A DNA stretch of 49,729 bases from Aneurinibacillus thermoaerophilus (GCF_900099925.1 NZ_FNDE01000026.1:1-49729); one strand, 5' to 3'. Positions 17,945 through 27,426 are shown, numbered from the stretch's first letter. The notes: generated from the letters alone by a model not told the origin. Program-made: numbers and translations.

Positions 17945-18898
17945 TTATTTATGAAATAGTTCCGGGTGCAAATATTGCGCAATCTCTTTTAGCCCTTGCG
18001 TAATACGTGGTGCCGGTCGATTTACTACGTCCGAATCAAGCGAATACACCTGGCCGTTTCGTACCGCTTTTACTTGCTGCCATTTCGGCCGTTGCTTGAT
18101 TTTAACGGACGCGTCCTTGTTATAGTAACCGTATGTGTTTAGAATTACATCCGGGTTACGCTGTAGCACTTTCTCCTCCGATAGTTGCTTCCAGCCATCC
18201 AAATCAGCCGCAATATTGTTGCCCCCGGCCATCGTCACCATATCGTGCATAAATGTGCCTTTTCCTGCCGTAAATAAAGAAGGATCAACCTCAATCCAGA
18301 CATTCGGGCGCTTGTCTACGGGAATGTTTTTTACTTTTTCCTGAACTTCCCGCACATCATCTTTCATGCGCTTAATGACCTCAGCTGCTTTCACCTCATT
18401 GCCGGTGACTTTTCCTATCATTTCAATGGAATCATAAATCTCGTCAAATGTTTTCGCCCCCATTACTACGACTGGAAGACCGGTTTTGCGAAGCGCCTCA
18501 ATCGCTTCCCCATTTCCTGTATCTGCCAGGATAAGATCTGGCTCCAGCGATACGACTTTCTCAATGTTGACTTTCAGGTCTCCAACTTTTTCTTTTGTCT
18601 TTACTTCTTCCGGATAATTATCATAATTAGATACACCTACCACTTTATCGCCCGCGCCTACGGCATAAGCGATTTCGGTAGCGCTCGGCATAACGGACAC
18701 AATCCGTTCCGGTTTCTTTTCTAGTTTGACTTCCGTCCCTGTTTTGTCTGTAATACTCAGTGGAAACGCTCCCGCCTGCGCTTGCTGTTTCTTCTGTCCG
18801 GCAGAATCATTGCCTGAACTGTCGGACGCATTGTTACCACATGCGGCCAGCACAACCAGCAACATAATAGCTATCATGATCGATACACATTTTTTCAT
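17945..18898 (-). CDS. BtuF-like substrate-binding lipoprotein
   Basis: A class III periplasmic-binding-type lipoprotein for a BtuCD-type importer. The signal peptide ends in the lipobox LAAC (Cys20), followed by a Ser/Asn/Gln-rich linker. The domain starts at PERIVSVMPSATEIAYAVGAGDKVVGVSNYDNYPEE, a pattern typical of BtuF, then EPDLILADTGNG and the C-terminal QGLKEIAQYLHPELF. It is first in the operon with the permease and ATPase. The 110-base gap to the upstream diguanylate cyclase gene is too short for a full cobalamin riboswitch, and none is recognised. Confidence 0.92.
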   Translation of the reverse strand: MKKCVSIMIAIMLLVVLAACGNNASDSSGNDSAGQKKQQAQAGAFPLSITDKTGTEVKLEKKPERIVSVMPSATEIAYAVGAGDKVVGVSNYDNYPEEVKTKEKVGDLKVNIEKVVSLEPDLILADTGNGEAIEALRKTGLPVVVMGAKTFDEIYDSIEMIGKVTGNEVKAAEVIKRMKDDVREVQEKVKNIPVDKRPNVWIEVDPSLFTAGKGTFMHDMVTMAGGNNIAADLDGWKQLSEEKVLQRNPDVILNTYGYYNKDASVKIKQRPKWQQVKAVRNGQVYSLDSDVVNRPAPRITQGLKEIAQYLHPELFHK

Positions 18899-19010
18899 CT
18901 GCTTCTCCGCACCCCTTTCTGTACATCTATCCCTATTTATTTGTTCCTTACCATAGGTGATTATAGGCGGTTGTATCCCTTTTTACAAGGTGGTCGATAT
19001 TCTCTCCGGA

Positions 19011-20234
19011 TTACCGCTCATATAGCGTAACCGCATTTCGCAGCTTCTTGGATACATATAATGCCTGATCGGCGTGTTTCTTCAATTCTTCCGCATTTTT
19101 GGCAGACACAGGGTATGTATCAATACCAATACTAAGCGAAGCAGGTATCTTCATCTTGTTAATAACAGGAGGATACAGCCGTAAATGCTGCTGCATGGCC
19201 TTCGCTTTTTTCCGCGCTGTTTCTCCGTCTGCGCCTAACGCCAGCACAATAAATTCATCTCCTGCATACCGATATGCTTCTTCGCGTGGACCAAGACAAT
19301 AGTTGATGGATTCAGCTACACGATGCAACAGCAAATCCCCAGCATGGTGACCGTACGTATCATTTATTTCTTTCAAATTATCTGAATCAATCATTAGCAG
19401 GGAAAGCGGCTCACCGCGCAGATTCGCCTGACGAATTTTATCATGCAAATCAACCTGAAACGCGCGACGGTTTTTTAAGCCGGTAAGTTCATCCTTAATA
19501 GCAAGCTCCATCATTCGTTCATATAATTCTGTATTTTCAATCGCACTGGCCACCTGTGTACCAATAATACGCAAAAGCTCCTCATGCTCTTTTTTATAAG
19601 CGAACTCGCGATAGCTTTGCGCCGTAATGACCCCTTTCATCTTTCCTCGCAAAACCATCGGCACAAAAATGAGGGTTTTTGTATCCTGAGCGGGATTTCC
19701 CCAACAAATTTCCTCCTTTCTCTCCTGTTTTGCCCCTGCATGAATATGAATAGAACGGCCCGTTTTCAGCACTTCGGAAACAATCCCCTGACCGAACGGA
19801 ATCGTCCAACTTTCATAGCGAATACCGTTATCGATAGCAAACGGAATGTAAATATTTTCTTCCCCCTTGCGGTAAAAAGCGATGAAGAATGCGTCCACAT
19901 CCATTACGCGAGATACCAGCTCAAACGCTTTTTGATAAATTCTCTCTTTGTCAAACGTCTGGGTAAATGTCTGTTGCAAATCATGTAGAATTTTTAGATG
20001 CTCTGACATCCAGCTTAAATTTTCAAGCTTTCCCTGTACCCTGGCCAACCGCTCAATCATCCTGTAGTGTAACTCTTTCACCTCTTCCGGCACATTCGCG
20101 TCTTCAACCTTTCCCTTCATTCTAGAAAAATCTGCATGAGTCACTGTTTCTTCCTGCAACCATTGTAAAAGTTCGGCGTAATCATCAAGCATCCACACAT
20201 GAAACAAAAGCGCACGCTGCTTTTCTTCTTCCAT
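19011..20234 (-). CDS. Soluble GAF-GGDEF diguanylate cyclase
   Basis: A 407-residue protein. The N-terminal 75 residues are helical. A GAF sensor domain spans about 85-225 (FELVSRVMDVDAFFIAFY...VIAIENTELYER-type end). A GGDEF domain follows, starting KDELTGLKNRRAF and carrying the active-site variant AGDEF in YRYAGDEFIVLA. The first residue of the motif is Ala instead of Gly, a variant also found in active cyclases. The RxxD product-inhibition site is not visible at its usual place. No membrane helix. The start at MEEEKQRALL (20234) follows GGGGAG. The GAF ligand is unknown. Confidence 0.9.
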   Translation of the reverse strand: MEEEKQRALLFHVWMLDDYAELLQWLQEETVTHADFSRMKGKVEDANVPEEVKELHYRMIERLARVQGKLENLSWMSEHLKILHDLQQTFTQTFDKERIYQKAFELVSRVMDVDAFFIAFYRKGEENIYIPFAIDNGIRYESWTIPFGQGIVSEVLKTGRSIHIHAGAKQERKEEICWGNPAQDTKTLIFVPMVLRGKMKGVITAQSYREFAYKKEHEELLRIIGTQVASAIENTELYERMMELAIKDELTGLKNRRAFQVDLHDKIRQANLRGEPLSLLMIDSDNLKEINDTYGHHAGDLLLHRVAESINYCLGPREEAYRYAGDEFIVLALGADGETARKKAKAMQQHLRLYPPVINKMKIPASLSIGIDTYPVSAKNAEELKKHADQALYVSKKLRNAVTLYER

Positions 20235-20275
20235 GGTTCTCTCCCCACTATCTCCTAGATTAAGCATGCCAGACA

Positions 20276-20310
20276 AACAAAGAAAGAAGCAGACGGCTTT
20301 TCTATCTGCC
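20276..20310 (-). terminator. Weak terminator after the DUF2797 gene
   Basis: GCAGA and TCTGC pair around an 11-base loop, and on the minus strand TTCTTTCTTTG follows. It lies just after the stop at 20337. Confidence 0.35.
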
Positions 20311-20336
20311 TCCTGCTCCTCCTTCTTATCTCAAGA

Positions 20337-21128
20337 CTATCCGCTTATTTCCACCTGATATCCATAGTATTTACGTATATTTAACACACCATTCTCAAAA
20401 AGCAAATACTGTCCTTTCATTCCAATTAGCCGATCTTCGATTACAGGTTGCTTGTCTAGGTTATATGGTTTTACCTTCTGGACCTGTTCCAAAATTGGAT
20501 ATATAAAGTTCATCCATTCATCTTCTTCAATCATGTACTGTTTGTACTCTTCCGGAAAATATTCATATATTTTCTCGCGCAACCCAATCAGATCAACCGG
20601 CTCCACTTCACCTTTCAGCATTTTGCGCCAATCGGTTTTATCTGCCAGATACTGTGTAAGATATGCTTCCAATTCGCCTGCGATTTTCCGCGTAGGCACC
20701 TCAGCGATTGCGATCGCCTGCACCGCTCCCTGATCTACCCAACGTTTCTTTTCATTATTTTTTCTGGTCAATCCTACTTTAACGCCGCTGCTCACAGCCA
20801 GATAGACGTAATGGGGAACCATGCAGTGCGCCACTCCCCACTCAGAATCTCGGCACGTTCCCAAGTGGTAATGGCACTCATGCGGTTTTACGATACACAA
20901 ATCATTTTCCGGCAACTTGACAAAGCAGGGATAGCAATATCCGTTATTGTACGTCTTCTTTATGCTTCGTCCGCAATGTACACACTTTATATTGTCCAGA
21001 AACTCAACACGGATGCTTCTGCCGATCCATCCGTTCATCAGCACTTTCGCTTCATTAAGCTTCAATATATACTGTACTGGATTTTCATATTTGTGAACAA
21101 ATCCTTGCAAAAAACCTGTATGTTTCAC
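20337..21128 (-). CDS. DUF2797 protein with zinc-finger-like cysteines
   Basis: A 264-residue member of the DUF2797 family, whose role is not established. Cysteine pairs IKCVHCGRSIKK and NGYCYPCF look like a zinc site. The middle part, HYVYLAVSSGVKVGLTRKNN...RWVDQGA, resembles a GIY-YIG-like fold. The GTG at 21128 is chosen because VKHTGFLQGF aligns with family N-termini. Its own ribosome-binding site is missing: the nearest AGGAGG lies 27 bases upstream at the end of the GlnQ gene. It follows the glnQ-like gene by 19 bases and may be translated by coupling. Confidence 0.8.
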   Translation of the reverse strand: MKHTGFLQGFVHKYENPVQYILKLNEAKVLMNGWIGRSIRVEFLDNIKCVHCGRSIKKTYNNGYCYPCFVKLPENDLCIVKPHECHYHLGTCRDSEWGVAHCMVPHYVYLAVSSGVKVGLTRKNNEKKRWVDQGAVQAIAIAEVPTRKIAGELEAYLTQYLADKTDWRKMLKGEVEPVDLIGLREKIYEYFPEEYKQYMIEEDEWMNFIYPILEQVQKVKPYNLDKQPVIEDRLIGMKGQYLLFENGVLNIRKYYGYQVEISG

Positions 21129-21147
21129 AATATTTGTCTGTTCGATA

Positions 21148-21894
21148 TTAATGTGCCTCCTCGGAAATATCGATGACTTTGCGCAGAAACGCACGCGTGC
21201 GTTCATTCTTCGGATTCGTAAATACGTCTTCCGGCTTGCCCTCTTCTATAATAACACCCTGATCCATAAAGATGACACGATCGCACACATCGCGTGCAAA
21301 CCCCATTTCATGGGTAACCACTACCATCGTCATCCCTTCTTGGGCCAGCTCTTTCATAACCGCCAGCACCTCGCCTACCAATTCAGGGTCAAGTGCCGAA
21401 GTCGGCTCATCAAACAACATCACTTTTGGATTCATCGCCAGTGCCCTTGCAATCGCTACACGCTGCATTTGCCCCCCTGACAATTTCTCCGGATAAACCT
21501 CTGCTTTGTCACGCAGGCCGACTTTTTCAAGAAGATGCAACGCTTTTTCACGCGCTTTGTCAGGATTTTCTTTCAACACTTTCAACGGGGCAAGCATCAC
21601 ATTTTCCAGTACAGTTTTATGCGGAAACAGGTTAAAGCGTTGGAATACCATGCCCACTTCTATGCGCACCCGGTTCATATCAACTTTCGGATCGGACAAA
21701 TCATGCCCGTTAACGATAATCTGGCCGCTCGTTAATTCTTCCAATCCGTTCAAGCAGCGCAAAAACGTACTTTTCCCCGAACCGGACGGGCCAATCACGC
21801 TGACGACTTCCTTCTCATTAATGACGCAGTCGACGCCTTTCAATACTTCCAATGAACCATAATATTTATGCAAATCTTTAACTTGAATAATCAT
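21148..21894 (-). CDS. Amino-acid ABC transporter ATPase (GlnQ type), orphan
   Basis: The ATPase of a polar amino acid importer. Walker A is GPSGSGKST, the signature is [17 protein letters not shown], Walker B is [20 protein letters not shown] and the H-loop is [22 protein letters not shown]. These are the hallmarks of GlnQ/HisP. The start [13 protein letters not shown] (21894) follows GGGGAC at 8 bases. No permease or binding protein lies beside it. Neighbours are a DUF2797 gene and an MFS gene, so it must work with a membrane part encoded elsewhere. Confidence 0.92.
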   Translation of the reverse strand: MIIQVKDLHKYYGSLEVLKGVDCVINEKEVVSVIGPSGSGKSTFLRCLNGLEELTSGQIIVNGHDLSDPKVDMNRVRIEVGMVFQRFNLFPHKTVLENVMLAPLKVLKENPDKAREKALHLLEKVGLRDKAEVYPEKLSGGQMQRVAIARALAMNPKVMLFDEPTSALDPELVGEVLAVMKELAQEGMTMVVVTHEMGFARDVCDRVIFMDQGVIIEEGKPEDVFTNPKNERTRAFLRKVIDISEEAH

Positions 21895-21948
21895 GCTCCC
21901 GTCCCCTTTCCAACTGCCCTCCATCCTTTTTATTTTAAGAAAAAAAGG

Positions 21949-23133
21949 CTAATTTGTAAAACGGATTAACGATGTTTTTTCTTCCTGTTTGGTTCTCTGG
22001 AAAAAGAATCCTAAACCTATGAAAAGCAAAAACATACTACCAAGAAAATAAAACATGCTGCCCGGAGACACATATTGAATGCCGAGCCCGCCCAGATTCG
22101 GGCCAATAATGCTTCCTACGCTAAAATTAATGGAAGCGATGACGTTGGCTGCTGGCAGATACGCTTTCGGCACAAGGTCAGCCACATAAGCAAGGCCGAG
22201 GGAATAAAATGAACCGACCAGACCTCCTGCCGCAATAAACGCAAACAATATGCCCCATACATTATTGCCGAATAGCGGAACAGACAAAAAGGCCAGCCCA
22301 CCTGCGAATCCGGCCAGCATAAGCACTTGCTTTCGCCCTTTGCGGTCGCTCCATAATCCGAGCGGAATCTGCAAAATCAAGCTTCCAATACCGAAAGCAG
22401 GCAAAAGCACTGACACCCAGCTTTCGCTGAGCCCCATCCGCAGCCCATACACCGGAAAGTTGCTGTTCATGGACGATTCCATATACCCATAAAGAAGAGC
22501 CGGAAAAAGCGCGAACCAAGCGATTCGTATTGCCCCGATATAACGGCTTTTGGCAGGTGCATTCTTTTCTTCCCGTACCGGATATTCGTGCGGCATCTTG
22601 AGCAAAAGCAAAAGCGCAAGACCAAAACAGCCGCCGATCACAGCGAAAGGCACCCACACACCGAATGACATCAGATTGATGCCCAAAGGTCCGATACTAA
22701 ATCCAATCGCATACGCCATTCCGTAAATAGAAATATTGCGCCCTCGTTTCTCAGCCGGGCTTGTAGATGTAATCCACAGCTGTGACGAATAATGCAGCGC
22801 ACTGTCTCCCATTCCGACCAACATACGCAACGCAAACCAAAAGACAAGATTTTTCCAGAGGGGAAATAATAGCGTCGCCGCCATAACAAGCATAATTCCC
22901 AGTATGATGACCCTTTTATAGCCGAATTTACGCACTGGCTTTTCAATAACCAGCATGATAAGGAACATCCCGATATACAAGGCAACGGCATTCAAACCGT
23001 TCATGCCGGATGATACTCCTGATTTTTCCAAAAGAATCGTTAGGAGTGGAAGCAGTAACCCTTGGCTCAAGCCAGCAATGAGCACTACAAAGATTAAAAG
23101 CAAAAAACGGTATGATGACGAAGCGGTTCGCAC
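21949..23133 (-). CDS. MFS transporter
   Basis: A major facilitator with about 12 helices in some 394 residues. The loop 2-3 motif is weak (EKPVRKFGYKRVIILG), the symmetric one is stronger (GLWSDRKGRKQVLML). The segment RGRNISIYGMAYAIGFSIGPLG resembles drug or metabolite exporters. The substrate cannot be told. The start is probably the GTG at 23133, ten bases after AAGGGG. A GTG three codons earlier (23142) sits too close to the site, and the reading to 23220 is unsupported. Confidence 0.88.
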   Translation of the reverse strand: MRTASSSYRFLLLIFVVLIAGLSQGLLLPLLTILLEKSGVSSGMNGLNAVALYIGMFLIMLVIEKPVRKFGYKRVIILGIMLVMAATLLFPLWKNLVFWFALRMLVGMGDSALHYSSQLWITSTSPAEKRGRNISIYGMAYAIGFSIGPLGINLMSFGVWVPFAVIGGCFGLALLLLLKMPHEYPVREEKNAPAKSRYIGAIRIAWFALFPALLYGYMESSMNSNFPVYGLRMGLSESWVSVLLPAFGIGSLILQIPLGLWSDRKGRKQVLMLAGFAGGLAFLSVPLFGNNVWGILFAFIAAGGLVGSFYSLGLAYVADLVPKAYLPAANVIASINFSVGSIIGPNLGGLGIQYVSPGSMFYFLGSMFLLFIGLGFFFQRTKQEEKTSLIRFTN

Positions 23134-23234
23134 TTTCTTCACTCCCCTTCCTAAAAATAATAATGCTTGTCGGCAAACGGCTCCATGCGCATTTGTACCA
23201 ACAAGCTTACAATCCAACATCTATTGTACTGTAC

Positions 23235-23272
23235 AAAAAGAAAAAAGGCGACGAATTAATTCGACGCCTTTC
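23235..23272 (-). terminator. Terminator of the ger operon
   Basis: A long stem (GGCG-CGAATTAATTCG-CGCC with one T/T mismatch) is followed on the minus strand by TTTTTTCTTTTT. The stop codon of the germination permease gene (23256-23258) lies inside the stem. Confidence 0.8.
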
Positions 23273-24374
23273 CTTCTTCCAAACTATCCACATGATTAGC
23301 AGGCCCCTGCTTTCGTCGACGCAACCAGCTAACGACAAGGAGCAATGCAGGCAAAAGCAACATAAAAATAGGGGCAGTCACCACGCGAATATCATTATGA
23401 TACAAAGTAACATCATTTACATCATTAATAAAAATTTGTGATAGGCCAATAATCAGAAAACAGAGTGGCAACACAAGCGGATTGACACTTTTCGCTCCGG
23501 TAAGATGTGCCACTCCATGGACGAGCGTATAGAAAATAACGATAAATCTCATCAATATCATCATGATAAAGATTCCAAGGAGCAAAATATCAATCCGCTC
23601 GATAAACTCCCCAATCTTAACAAAGCGAATCGCTGTAATGTACGGATATGTGTTAGCCTGCGCTGTTCCCGGTCCAAGCACCCCAACGGTGATAATGATC
23701 TTATAGGCAATGTAGAGACCGCCCAGCACAAGCGCAATGACCGGAGAAAAAAATCGCTTATTCGATCTTTTCGTGTAAGGAAGAATACTCATGAAAAAAA
23801 TAATCTCTCCAAGCGGAAGAACGTAATGCAGATACGATGCATACAAAATCTCGCCCGGTGGATGATCCAAAAACGGTAGCACATTCTCCAGCCTAAACTG
23901 ACCGATCAGCAGCATATTGATAAAAACAAGCAAGATGAAATAAAAAGGAAACGCCATCTCTACGAATCGGCCAATTCCTTCTATTCCTTGGTATACCGCA
24001 TACGCTGCTACGATAACCATGCTAATAATGTATACACCAACCGGCAATTCAGGAGTTAATGTCGATACGACGAATTCGGCGACACTTCGAGACAGAATGG
24101 AGCAAACCTCCACTGCAAAACAGATATACAACAAACTTACCAATTTTCCCGGCCATTTCCCGAGGATGTCTTCCGCGTATTCAAACAGTATCTTTCCAGG
24201 ATGCCGCTTTTGCAGTTGTGCAAGCAAATAAAAGGTAAGGATGCTGGGCAAAATGGCAAACAAACTGGCAATTGCCCCATCCTGGCCCGCCATTATGGGG
24301 TTCTCCGAGCTTGTCATATAAATGACAATCAGGATAAACAATTGACTGGAAGAAATTCGACCTTTTTCATACAT
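23256..24374 (-). CDS. Spore germinant receptor B subunit (GerAB family)
   Basis: An endospore germination permease of the APC superfamily that forms the membrane core and germinant-binding part of Ger receptors in the inner spore membrane. About ten helices are visible. Family motifs are QLFILIVIYMTSSENPIMAGQDGAIASL at the N-terminus, PLGEIIFFMSILPY and the central YITAIRFVKIGEFIERIDILL. The ATG at 24374 is 8 bases after AAGGCGG and preferred over the GTG at 24383. Last gene of the A-C-D-B operon. The germinant is unknown. Confidence 0.92.
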   Translation of the reverse strand: MYEKGRISSSQLFILIVIYMTSSENPIMAGQDGAIASLFAILPSILTFYLLAQLQKRHPGKILFEYAEDILGKWPGKLVSLLYICFAVEVCSILSRSVAEFVVSTLTPELPVGVYIISMVIVAAYAVYQGIEGIGRFVEMAFPFYFILLVFINMLLIGQFRLENVLPFLDHPPGEILYASYLHYVLPLGEIIFFMSILPYTKRSNKRFFSPVIALVLGGLYIAYKIIITVGVLGPGTAQANTYPYITAIRFVKIGEFIERIDILLLGIFIMMILMRFIVIFYTLVHGVAHLTGAKSVNPLVLPLCFLIIGLSQIFINDVNDVTLYHNDIRVVTAPIFMLLLPALLLVVSWLRRRKQGPANHVDSLEEGKASN

Positions 24375-24389
24375 ATTTTTCACCGCCTT

Positions 24390-24632
24390 TTACATCTCAA
24401 TGCCAAAAATTGCAGGGAACACTCTGTGAGCAATCGGTCCAGTGATACTGTGTAAATAGCGGATAGGATAGCCAACGCCCCAGTTGAACATAAAGACTAA
24501 CACAAAATAACTAGCTATAACGCTGAGCACCACAAAAACAAACAAATCTTTCCATTCTTTATCTTTGCTGAACTGCCTTACTTTAACCACGAAATATACG
24601 ACAAACAAAAGACAAGCCAGAATCAAGATCAT
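24390..24632 (-). CDS. Small two-helix ger-operon D subunit
   Basis: An 80-residue membrane protein with two helices (ILILACLLFVVYFVV and DLFVFVVLSVIASYFVLVFMF) joined by a charged loop, ending YPIRYLHSITGPIAHRVFPAIFGIEM. Position and architecture match the small D proteins described in some Bacillus ger operons, which modulate receptor activity. The ATG overlaps the stop of the C subunit (ATGA), and the gap to the B gene is 15 bases, so it is clearly part of the operon. Confidence 0.8.
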   Translation of the reverse strand: MILILACLLFVVYFVVKVRQFSKDKEWKDLFVFVVLSVIASYFVLVFMFNWGVGYPIRYLHSITGPIAHRVFPAIFGIEM

Positions 24633-25828
24633 GACTGTTCACCTTTTTTTACCTGATTAATTAGCCCGGTACGGAACGTATTCCATGTAATGGATACATG
24701 AACAGGAATATTCGGATAAATAGTATCCCACTCCTTTCGATGCTCATGCCAGTACCGTTTATGCTGACGGTGAATCAAACTATTAAATTCAAAAATGTCG
24801 ACCTTTTTCTCTTTCTGCATTTTATGAAGCAGAGTGCGAATGTCACGTTGTATTCTTTCTTCCAATCGTTTTTTCAGCTTGGCCACCGTCACCTCCTTGT
24901 TAAAATCGGGTGAAGCGCCCGACTCTAAAACGGTAGCATCCAAGCTTAATTGCACATCAATTTTGGGAACTCCATTTGTTATGCTGCTTTTTTTCCTGTC
25001 TTTTATCTTAATCTGTACCGCGGTACTTCGTCTGTTGCTCCCCGCTTCGTTTAGCGGAACAGAAAAGACTATTTCCGGCTCCTGCTGTATCGTTTTGTTA
25101 AGAAAATGAAGCGTCCGAACCTCCTCTCTGGATAAATCCGTTACCAGTGTTTGATTACGAATTACGGAAGCGCCGGTAATCGCTATAATTTGTTTTTCCT
25201 TATCTTTGGAAAGATACTTGTGAACACGACCGGTGACAAATCCTTCGTACGGACTCGCATAGCTGTTAATGAGTTCACGTAGCATCACAACTGCCGTTCG
25301 GCCCCATTCCGCCTGATTGTTAATAATTCCGACCAGTTCCTCTCCCATTGTACTCTCGCCATTTGGCTCTGCTGTTACGATATCCTCCGCCGTTCCATTG
25401 GCGACAAGAATCCAGCTGGAATAACGAATTTCCCGATTTCGCGCAAAGAAATCCACCACTTCTTTCAGTACTTTCTGTTTTACTAACGTCTCCCCTAATA
25501 TGATGACCTTACTGTGAAACCAGACAAGCTTTCCGGATGTTTGAGCACGCAAGTTTTTTGAAGCTTCCATAATGGTGTCTCCTGTTGCTCTTGCCGTATA
25601 TGCGCTCTCTGGCGAAATGGCGACATTTTTTTCCTTCGCCGGTTTAAGAGACTGGATAGACAGAATAAATTTTTTATGCTTCGGATCATAATCTACCCCC
25701 GTGATCATTACGACATTTAACTGGTTTAATTCCCGGACAGCAATGCCGCCCGCTACTGTGCCACATCCCTGAAGAAAGGGGACGAACAAAAGGAAAAAGA
25801 AAGCAAATGAAAGCAGTTTTTTCTTCAT
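24629..25828 (-). CDS. Spore germinant receptor C subunit, Ger(x)C lipoprotein
   Basis: A 399-residue Ger(x)C-family protein with a signal peptide and lipobox LQGC (Cys22), anchored to the outer face of the inner spore membrane. Motifs are GGIAVRELNQLNVVMITGVDYD, SGKLVWFHSKVIILGE and SYASPYEGFVTGRVHKYL. The start overlaps the A-subunit stop (ATGA), and the end overlaps the D-subunit start. The length is typical. Confidence 0.93.
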   Translation of the reverse strand: MKKKLLSFAFFFLLFVPFLQGCGTVAGGIAVRELNQLNVVMITGVDYDPKHKKFILSIQSLKPAKEKNVAISPESAYTARATGDTIMEASKNLRAQTSGKLVWFHSKVIILGETLVKQKVLKEVVDFFARNREIRYSSWILVANGTAEDIVTAEPNGESTMGEELVGIINNQAEWGRTAVVMLRELINSYASPYEGFVTGRVHKYLSKDKEKQIIAITGASVIRNQTLVTDLSREEVRTLHFLNKTIQQEPEIVFSVPLNEAGSNRRSTAVQIKIKDRKKSSITNGVPKIDVQLSLDATVLESGASPDFNKEVTVAKLKKRLEERIQRDIRTLLHKMQKEKKVDIFEFNSLIHRQHKRYWHEHRKEWDTIYPNIPVHVSITWNTFRTGLINQVKKGEQS

Positions 25829-27426
25829 TCATGCGTTCCCCCTTCCTGCTCCGGAGGATTAGAAGCTACATCCATTCTCTTCAGGTCCTTTTTCTGCAAA
25901 TAATTTGGCCGCGATTTTCGTAGTGAAAATGGCAAAACGAACAGTTCGCTTATCCATGACCTAGGATGCGCCGGGGCAACCGGGGACATATACGGTACGC
26001 CAAACGTACGCAGCGAACACATGTGAATACCGAGCGCGACAAGCGCAATCGAAATGCCGTATATCCCCAGGCTCGCTGCAACAATCATCATCGGGAAACG
26101 CAGCAGGCGGGTAACCATAGCCAGATTAAAAGCAGGAATAGTAAAAGAAGCAATCCCTGTAAAAGCTACGACAATGACCATTGCCTGTGAAATGATCCCC
26201 GCTTCTACGGCCGCCTGCCCTACAACAAGCGCGCCTACTATACTGACCGCCGAACCGACCGGACGCGGCAGGCGCACACCCGCTTCCCGCAGTATCTCGA
26301 ACGAAATCTCCATAATTAACGCTTCAATTAACGCCGGAAACGGCACACCGACTCTAGCTGAAATAACCGTTAATAAAAGCGGGGTGGGGATAAGCTCCTG
26401 ATGAAATGTAGTAATAGCAACATAAAGGGACGGGCCTAGTAGCGCGGTAAGAAACGTAATGATCCGCAATAGACGAACCGCGCTGGGAAAGTAAAAACGC
26501 TGATAGTAATCCTCGCTAGCCTGCAAGAAATCATAGAAAACAGCCGGTATCAGCAGCACAAATGGCGTACCATCAACAATGACGGCTACCCGTCCTTCCG
26601 CCAGTCCCGATACTACTTTATCCGGTCGTTCAGTGGAAAGAATTTGTGGAAACGGCGAGTAGACACTATCCTGAATTAACTCTTCGAGCTCGGCGCTCTC
26701 CAGAAGAACATCCAGATCGATTTCTTTCAATCGTTTCCGCAACGTATTAAGGACATCTTCTTCTACAAGATCGCAAATATACATAAAGCAGACCACTGTT
26801 CGGCTACGATGGCCGATTTTAATCACTTCCGACTTCAAATCCGGCGTGCGTAACCGCTTGCGAATCAACCCTGTATTATCCTGTAGCTTCTCGGTAAAAC
26901 CTTCGCGCGGGCCCCGCACCAGCTGTTCAGCCTCTGGTTCGGAAACAGAACGGGTTGGGAGGTTCGGCGTAACCACCGCGACCGCATACGGCATATAATC
27001 GACATGAACGACAGCACAGCCGGCGGTAATCATCTCAATCATCGTTTTTAAATTATCAACCGGCATCAATTTTTTTGCCGTAATCACCTGATCTTCCACA
27101 TGACCGAGAAACGACTCCGGGCCCATTTCTAACAATGGCCGGATCACATGCTGGTCAAGAATCATTTCATTGACCAAGTCATCCAGAAAAAATACTGCCC
27201 CTTCCGGCATTCTTGCGTCATTTTTTGCGTTTGGAAATGTTAATAGATGCGTGACAAACACGTCCACATCTTTAAATATCGCTTGCAGCCGCGCGGCATT
27301 CACCGCTGTCATCGGATCAATGCCAATCTCTTCGAGCCTCTTCTGTTCTTTCACATCTTCTTTTGCCTGTCCCTGCACAATTTCTTCTAACGTTTTTGCT
27401 TTTTTCGGCTTTTTAAATTTCCCCAT
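25825..27426 (-). CDS. Spore germinant receptor A subunit (GerA family)
   Basis: The A subunit, with a soluble N-terminal half and a C-terminal half of several membrane helices. Diagnostic segments are RTVVCFMYICDLVEEDVLNTLRKR, the tract DSVYSPFPQILSTERPDKVVSGLAEGRVAVIVDGTPFVLLIPAVF (26551-26685) and RVGVPFPALIEALIMEISFEILREAGVRLPRPVG (26251-26352). The start MGKFKKPKKAKTLEEI (27426) follows GGGTGA. A longer reading to 27519 begins with TTG and has no site. The N-terminus is Lys-rich, as in relatives. Confidence 0.93.
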   Translation of the reverse strand: MGKFKKPKKAKTLEEIVQGQAKEDVKEQKRLEEIGIDPMTAVNAARLQAIFKDVDVFVTHLLTFPNAKNDARMPEGAVFFLDDLVNEMILDQHVIRPLLEMGPESFLGHVEDQVITAKKLMPVDNLKTMIEMITAGCAVVHVDYMPYAVAVVTPNLPTRSVSEPEAEQLVRGPREGFTEKLQDNTGLIRKRLRTPDLKSEVIKIGHRSRTVVCFMYICDLVEEDVLNTLRKRLKEIDLDVLLESAELEELIQDSVYSPFPQILSTERPDKVVSGLAEGRVAVIVDGTPFVLLIPAVFYDFLQASEDYYQRFYFPSAVRLLRIITFLTALLGPSLYVAITTFHQELIPTPLLLTVISARVGVPFPALIEALIMEISFEILREAGVRLPRPVGSAVSIVGALVVGQAAVEAGIISQAMVIVVAFTGIASFTIPAFNLAMVTRLLRFPMMIVAASLGIYGISIALVALGIHMCSLRTFGVPYMSPVAPAHPRSWISELFVLPFSLRKSRPNYLQKKDLKRMDVASNPPEQEGGTHE

